Positions 59,424 through 64,000 of a DNA stretch of 64,000 nucleotides are shown piece after piece (positions within the stretch are counted from its first letter, which is position 1; the number at the start of each line of letters is the position of its first letter). The DNA is from Sphingomonas sp. PP-CE-1G-424. GTDB taxonomy: Bacteria > Pseudomonadota > Alphaproteobacteria > Sphingomonadales > Sphingomonadaceae. The stretch spans positions 620,001 to 684,000 of the forward strand of contig NZ_SLXW01000001.1 of NCBI RefSeq assembly GCF_004341085.1, read 5' to 3'. The notes below the pieces were generated by a model. That model worked only from the letters and a program-made list of their open reading frames with translations. It was not told where the DNA came from and did not search any database. The position numbers were made by a program, and so were the translations under genes.

Positions 59424-60511
59424 AGGACGATCAACTCGGCCTTGAGCGCGCCGGCTTCCTTCAGCGCCTCGAGGATCGCGACCAGATCGGCGGGCGAGGC
59501 GCCGATCGCGTTGACCGCCTTGACGATGTCGGCGAGCTTGGGGCCGGGTGCGAGCAGGAACATCGGGCGACGCTCCTCCTCGACCGCGACGCGGCTGTTC
59601 GGGGTGATCGCGGTCTGGCCCTGGCTGAACGGCGCGGGCTGGCTGACCTGCGGCTTCTCGTCGATCCGCACCGTCATCTTGCCGTGCGTGATCGCCGCCG
59701 GGCCGACCCGGACCGCCGAGTTGATGACCACGGTGCCGGTGCGCGCGTTGACGATCACCTTGGCGGAAGGCTCGGCAGACACGACGTCGAGATTCTCGAT
59801 CGTCGACATCAGCGTGGCCCGGACGTCCGCGCCGATCGGTGCACGTACCGAAACGGAGACCGCGTCGATCGCCTGCGCGCTGCCGAAGCCAAGCTTCGAA
59901 TTGATCGCGCCCGCGACATTCTGCGCGGTGGTGAAATCGGCGCGCGCGAGGTTGAAGGTGAGCATCGGCGCGCTGTCGAACCCGGTCGCGACCGCACGTT
60001 CGACCGTGGCTCCCTCCGGGATGCGCCCGGTAGAGGGCACGTTGACGACGATCTTCGACCCGTCCGCGCCTTCGGCCCCGAGGCCACCCACGGCGAGGTT
60101 GCCCTGCGCCATCGCATAAATCTGGTTATCGGCCCCGAGCAGCGGCGTCATGATCAGGCTGCCACCGCGGAGCGACTTCGCCTTGCCCATCGACGCGACG
60201 GTGATGTCGAGCCGCTGGCCAGGCTTGGCGAACGGCGGCAGTTCGGCGGTGATCATCACCACCGCCGCGTTCTTCATCCCAGGATTCGCGGTCGGCGGCA
60301 GCTGCAGGCCGAAGCGCGATGCGACCGCCTTCAGCGACTGCACGGTGTATTCGAGGTTGTCGTCGCCGGTGCCAGGGAGCCCCACGACGATGCCGTAGCC
60401 GGTCAGCTGGTTCGATCGGATCCCCTGGAACCCGCCCAGATCCTTGATCCGGTCGGCCGAGGCCGGGCCTGCGATCAGGAGCGATGCGAAAAGGGCGAGC
60501 AGGAAGCGCAT
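59420..60511 (-). CDS. flgI: Flagellar P-ring protein
   Basis: 363 residues from ATG 60511 (GTG 60517 is too close to AAGG). Signal peptide RFLLALFASLLIAGPASA, then DRIKDLGGFQGIRSNQLTGY, GLPGTGDDNLEYTVQSLKAV and SLRGGSLIMTPLLGADNQIY; the C-terminus (APGPKLADIVKAVNAIGASP) is complete. It forms the ring around the rod in peptidoglycan. The stop overlaps flgJ by four bases. Confidence 0.96.
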   Translation of the reverse strand: MRFLLALFASLLIAGPASADRIKDLGGFQGIRSNQLTGYGIVVGLPGTGDDNLEYTVQSLKAVASRFGLQLPPTANPGMKNAAVVMITAELPPFAKPGQRLDITVASMGKAKSLRGGSLIMTPLLGADNQIYAMAQGNLAVGGLGAEGADGSKIVVNVPSTGRIPEGATVERAVATGFDSAPMLTFNLARADFTTAQNVAGAINSKLGFGSAQAIDAVSVSVRAPIGADVRATLMSTIENLDVVSAEPSAKVIVNARTGTVVINSAVRVGPAAITHGKMTVRIDEKPQVSQPAPFSQGQTAITPNSRVAVEEERRPMFLLAPGPKLADIVKAVNAIGASPADLVAILEALKEAGALKAELIVL

Positions 60512-60521
60512 GGTCACGGCC

Positions 60522-61217
60522 TTAGAACGGGCTGACGACGGAGAAGAAGCGGCCGAGCCACCCCTGGCGGCCGGCGCGGGCGACGTCGCCCTTGCCGGTG
60601 TACGAGATCTGCGCGTCGGCCACGCGGGTCGACAGCACGCGGTTGTTCGCGTCGACGTCGGCGGTGCGGACCAGACCCTTGATCTTGAGGAACTCGTCGC
60701 CGCGATTGAGCGTCACGCGCTTCTGGCCCTGCACCAGCATCGTTCCGTTGGGATAGACCTGCGCGACCGTCACGCTGACTTCGCCCGACAGCGAGTTCGT
60801 CTGGTCGGCGGCGCCGGTGCCGTTGAAATTGCGCCCGCCGCTGATCGCCGCATCGCTCTTGTTGAACAGGTTGAGCGCGCCGGTGGTCGGCGGCGTGATG
60901 CTCGCGCCGCCATTGCTGTCGAGCTTCGACCCCGACGTCTTCGATGCCGCGGTCCGCTCGACCAGCACGATCGTCAGCGGATCGCCGACCTTCCGCGCGC
61001 GCCAGCCTTCGTACAGCGCTGCGTAACCATCCTGCGCCTGGAAGATCGAGCCGGTCGCGACGACCGGCACCGGCACGACCGGAAGAGGCCGCGCGACCGA
61101 GAAATCCTCGGGCGGCAGCTTCTTGCCGAAGATACCGGCATCGGCCGCGGACGAAGCGAACCCGGCGAGCGCGATCGCAGTCATCAAGACGACGGAATGG
61201 GAAGCGGTGCGGGTCAT
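60522..61217 (-). CDS. flgH: Flagellar L-ring protein, without lipobox cysteine
   Basis: 231 residues. The FlgH core is clear (GWRARKVGDPLTIVLVERTA, LSGEVSVTVAQVYPNGTMLV, GQKRVTLNRGDEFLKIKGLV). The family is normally a lipoprotein, but the N-terminus (VLMTAIALAGFASSAADAGI) has no cysteine, and none occurs in the whole protein. It looks like a plain secreted protein with cleavage near ADAG. It forms the outer-membrane ring. It starts two bases after flgG. Confidence 0.94.
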   Translation of the reverse strand: MTRTASHSVVLMTAIALAGFASSAADAGIFGKKLPPEDFSVARPLPVVPVPVVATGSIFQAQDGYAALYEGWRARKVGDPLTIVLVERTAASKTSGSKLDSNGGASITPPTTGALNLFNKSDAAISGGRNFNGTGAADQTNSLSGEVSVTVAQVYPNGTMLVQGQKRVTLNRGDEFLKIKGLVRTADVDANNRVLSTRVADAQISYTGKGDVARAGRQGWLGRFFSVVSPF

Positions 61218-61219
61218 GA

Positions 61220-62008
61220 TCAGATGTTCTGATTGACGTATTTGAGCATGTCGTCGGTCGCCGAGATCATCTTCGAATTCACCTCGTACGCGCGCTGCGT
61301 CTCGATCATGTCGACGAGTTCCTCGACGACATTGACGTTCGACGCCTCGAGCATGCCCTGCTTGATGTTGCCGCGACCGTCCTGGCCCGCGACGCCGACA
61401 TTGGCCGCGCCGCTCGCCGCGGTCTCGACCAGGTAATTGTCGCCGGTCGCCTGGAGGCCGGCGCCGTTCGGAAAGTTCGCCACCTGGATCTGGCCAAGCT
61501 GCGTCGCTTCGGTCTGGCCGGGAACGGTCGCCGACACGGTGCCGTCCGACCCGATCGTGATCGCGGTCGTGCCCTGCGGCACGGTGATGCCGGGTTGCAC
61601 CTGATAGCCTTCGCTGGTGACCAGCAAACCTTCGGCCGAGCGCGAGAAATTGCCCGAGCGCGTATAGCCGAGCGTCCCGCCGGGCATCTGCACCTGGAAA
61701 TAGCCGTCGCCGTCGAGCGCGAGATCGAGGCTGTTGCCGGTCGTCTGCATCGCGCCCTGCGTATCGACGCGCGCGGTGCCCTGAATCTTGACGCCGGTGC
61801 CGAGGTTGAGCCCGGTCGCGTATTTGGTCTCGGACGTGCTCTGCGCGCCCGGTGTCGTCACGACCTGATAGGCGAGCGTCTCGAACGCGGCGCGGTCCTT
61901 CTTGAAGCCCGTCGTGTTCACGTTGGCGAGATTGTTCGAGATGACGCGCATGCGCATATCCTGGGCGTCGAGCCCGGTACGCGCGATATGCATGGCTGCG
62001 GATGACAT
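61220..62008 (-). CDS. flgG: Flagellar distal rod protein
   Basis: 262 residues. Start (HIARTGLDAQDMRMRVISNN, LANVNTTGFKKDRAAFE) and C-terminus (EELVDMIETQRAYEVNSKMI) are the rod-protein signatures; full family length. It starts 13 bases after flgF. Confidence 0.97.
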   Translation of the reverse strand: MSSAAMHIARTGLDAQDMRMRVISNNLANVNTTGFKKDRAAFETLAYQVVTTPGAQSTSETKYATGLNLGTGVKIQGTARVDTQGAMQTTGNSLDLALDGDGYFQVQMPGGTLGYTRSGNFSRSAEGLLVTSEGYQVQPGITVPQGTTAITIGSDGTVSATVPGQTEATQLGQIQVANFPNGAGLQATGDNYLVETAASGAANVGVAGQDGRGNIKQGMLEASNVNVVEELVDMIETQRAYEVNSKMISATDDMLKYVNQNI

Positions 62009-62021
62009 TCGTCGGTTCCTT

Positions 62022-62774
62022 CTAGCTCGGCAGGCGCATCACGGATGCGCCGCTTTCATCCATGTCCTTGGCGGACTTCAACATATTGGCCTGGACTTCG
62101 TAACTGCGCTGGTTCTCGATCATGTCGACCAGCGCCTGCGTCATGTTGACGTTCGATCCCTCGATCGCCCCGCCCTGCACCTTCGCGTCGAGATCCTCGG
62201 GTAGCGTCCCCCCGCCCTTGACGCGCAGCAGGTTGTCGAGACCCTTGACCGTCTCCGACCCCTTGGTGTCGGCGAGCTTGAGCTTGTCGATGACCTGCGG
62301 GTTCTTCGCGTCCCCACCCTGCGGCACGATCGAGATCGTCCCGTCGCCGGCGATCGACAGCGACTGGTAGGGCGGCAGGGTGATCGGCCCCCCCGAGCCG
62401 ATCACCGGATGCCCGTCGCCGGTCTGCAGCACGCCCGAGGGCGCGACCTCAAGGTCACCACGGCGGGTATACGCCTCGGAGCCGTCCGATGCCTGTACCG
62501 CCAGCCATGCGGTGGTGCCGGTGATAGCGACGTCGAGCGGCCGCCCGGTCTGCTGGATGGCGCCCGGCGACCGATCCGCGTCGGTGACCTCTTCCGAGGT
62601 CGGCGCGCGCGCCTCCAGCGTGGTGCCGTCGCCCTTCAGGTTCATCCGGTCGAACACCACGCGATCGGCGCGGAATCCGGTCGTCGACGCGTTCGCCATG
62701 TTGTTGGCGATCGCCGCCTGCGCCGCCATGTGCGCACGCAGGCCCGACGCCGCGGTGTAGACCAGCTTGTCCAT
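62022..62774 (-). CDS. flgF: Flagellar proximal rod protein
   Basis: 250 residues. It starts MDKLVYTAASGLRAHMAAQA, IANNMANASTTGFRADR, and ends with MTQALVDMIENQRSYEVQAN. It lies between flgE (26 bp) and flgG and forms the proximal rod. Confidence 0.96.
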   Translation of the reverse strand: MDKLVYTAASGLRAHMAAQAAIANNMANASTTGFRADRVVFDRMNLKGDGTTLEARAPTSEEVTDADRSPGAIQQTGRPLDVAITGTTAWLAVQASDGSEAYTRRGDLEVAPSGVLQTGDGHPVIGSGGPITLPPYQSLSIAGDGTISIVPQGGDAKNPQVIDKLKLADTKGSETVKGLDNLLRVKGGGTLPEDLDAKVQGGAIEGSNVNMTQALVDMIENQRSYEVQANMLKSAKDMDESGASVMRLPS

Positions 62775-62800
62775 TCAGGGTCCCCTGCGCGCTTTTTCGG

Positions 62801-64000
62801 TCAGCTGCGGATGTTGAAGATGGTCTGCGAGATCTGGCTGGCGGTATCCAGGGCCTTCGAATTCGCCTGGAAATTGCGCTGTGCCGCGATCAGGTTGACC
62901 AGCTCCTCGGTGATGTCGACGTTCGATCGCTCGATCGTCCCCGACATCAGGTTGCCGAGGCCACGCTGACCAGCCGTGCCGGCGATCGGGCTGCCCGAGA
63001 CACCGGTCGATGCCCAGCCGCTGTCGCCGAGCTGGCGCAGACCCGACGGGTTCGAAAAGTTGACGAGTGCAACCTGGCCCAGCGCCTTGACGTCGCCGTT
63101 CGAGAAGCTCGCCTTCACGATCCCGGCATCGTCGACGGTCACGCCCTGCAACTGACCGACCGCAAGGCCGTCCTGCGTCTGCGTGGCGACCTTGAACGAC
63201 GCCGCGCTCTGCGTGCTCGCGGTCAGGTCGAGGCTGATTGCCTGCGCCGACCCGCTGGCCGGGGTGAACGCGTCGAACGTGGTCTTGGCCGCCGGAGCTG
63301 TCAGCTGCCCGGTGCTGCCGAACTGCAACTTTACGCTGTCGCTGCCGCCTGCCGTCATCGGCTTGTCGCCGACGAAGCTGTAGACCGACCAGGTCGACGA
63401 CAGGTCGGCCGTGCCGCCCTGGGGCGTTGCGATCGGCGCCGTATCGCGGACGTAATAGCTCGTCATCGCCATCGGATTGCCCTGCGAGTCATAGACCGAG
63501 GTCGTCGTCGCCTGGTTGTACGACGACACGTCGAGGCGATTGAACGTCGCATTGGCCGGCTGCGCGGTGTTGGCGTTCAGGTTGACGCCCAGCTTGACGT
63601 CCTGCGTGGCCTTCAGCGCGCCGCTGGTCGCGGGCAGCGTCAGGTTCTGCAGCGTGTTCATGCTCGCCTGGATGACGTTGCCCGAACCGTCGACAGGATA
63701 GACCTGGAGGAAGTTGCCGTTCGCGTCGGTGACGTTGTTGTTGGCGTCGACCAGGAACGAGCCGTTGCGCGTGTAGTTGACCGTCGCCGAGCTCGGATCG
63801 GGCTTGACCGCGAAGAAGCCGTCGCCCGACACGGCGAGGTCGAGCGCGCTCGCCGACTGGAGCAGATTGCCCTGCCCGAACTGCTGGCGGTTGCCCTTGA
63901 CCATGACGCCCGAGCCGACCTGCTGCGACGGCGCGACCGACACGCTCGAGGCGATCACGTCGGCGAAATCGGTGCGGCTCTTCTTGAAGCCGTTGGTCGA
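62801..64000 (-). CDS. flgE: Flagellar hook protein, N-terminus outside the window
   Basis: 399 residues visible; the frame is open to the right edge, so the start is missing. The edge holds TNGFKKSRTDFADVI from the conserved N-terminal region, so only about 30 residues are absent. The C-terminus (VDITEELVNLIAAQRNFQAN, LDTASQISQTIFNI) is complete. It forms the hook and is the first flagellar gene visible. Confidence 0.95.
   Translation of the reverse strand, partial: STNGFKKSRTDFADVIASSVSVAPSQQVGSGVMVKGNRQQFGQGNLLQSASALDLAVSGDGFFAVKPDPSSATVNYTRNGSFLVDANNNVTDANGNFLQVYPVDGSGNVIQASMNTLQNLTLPATSGALKATQDVKLGVNLNANTAQPANATFNRLDVSSYNQATTTSVYDSQGNPMAMTSYYVRDTAPIATPQGGTADLSSTWSVYSFVGDKPMTAGGSDSVKLQFGSTGQLTAPAAKTTFDAFTPASGSAQAISLDLTASTQSAASFKVATQTQDGLAVGQLQGVTVDDAGIVKASFSNGDVKALGQVALVNFSNPSGLRQLGDSGWASTGVSGSPIAGTAGQRGLGNLMSGTIERSNVDITEELVNLIAAQRNFQANSKALDTASQISQTIFNIRS

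Overview
The window looks like a chromosomal segment of a sphingomonad (Alphaproteobacteria, Sphingomonas or a close relative). The basis is high GC, several large TonB-dependent receptors, a CNNM/OmpA/NDUFA9/UppP/GltBD housekeeping set, a MucR regulator beside flagellar genes, and many short palindromic repeats of the kind scattered through sphingomonad genomes. No database search was possible; assignments rest on reading motifs, gene lengths and gene order.

Layout. 1-2.0 kb: end of a betaine/choline-type (OpuC-like) ABC ATPase and a permease fused to its substrate-binding domain. 2.0-6.2 kb: sugar-porter MFS gene followed by a TonB-dependent receptor. 6.3-9.7 kb: a secreted protein with a DUF11-like C-terminus, convergent with a large DUF3772 mechanosensitive channel. 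9.7-10.3 kb: non-coding, filled with palindromic repeats.

10.3-22.8 kb: a propionyl-CoA catabolic island. All genes from pccB (21.3 kb) down to pccA (10.3 kb) lie on the minus strand: pccB, a PEGA-like membrane protein, a secreted protein, a ribbon-helix-helix-like protein, a small coiled-coil protein, mce (epimerase), a PaaG-like isomerase, mcm (mutase), a TlpA-like thioredoxin, bioB, an LprI-like protein and pccA. Several neighbours overlap by ATGA. A divergent ScfR/PccR-type regulator starts 100 bp from pccB, with TTTGCAAA-like sites between them. Together they carry propionyl-CoA to succinyl-CoA and make the biotin that PccA needs. Two enzymes here, Mcm and PccA, each carry a different palindromic repeat inserted in frame.

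22.9-34.0 kb: thioesterase, clpB with a heat-shock-type promoter, a second TonB receptor, a small secreted protein, then xseA-DUF2093-M23 peptidase divergent from purD with overlapping start codons. 34.0-48.7 kb: membrane-anchored helix-hairpin-helix protein, GT39-like glycosyltransferase, CNNM transporter, OmpA lipoprotein, CsaA-like protein, GST, gltD-DUF2059-gltB, uppP and an NDUFA9-like protein. 48.8-50.4 kb: tRNA-Leu(CAG) followed by a polymorphic-toxin-like gene with a +1 frameshift and an ATGA-coupled candidate immunity gene of lower GC.

50.4-54.1 kb: accessory genes (MFS, a UbiC/UTRA-like secreted protein, DUF4188 protein, TetR regulator with a clear operator). 54.3-64.0 kb: mucR, then a minus-strand flagellar cluster flgE(partial)-flgF-flgG-flgH-flgI-flgJ-flgK-flgL and motA-motB.

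The most unusual points are the in-frame palindromic elements in mcm and pccA, the frameshifted toxin with its immunity candidate beside the tRNA, the RHH-like/coiled-coil pair translationally coupled to mce with a 17-bp palindromic operator, and the shared xseA/purD start codons.
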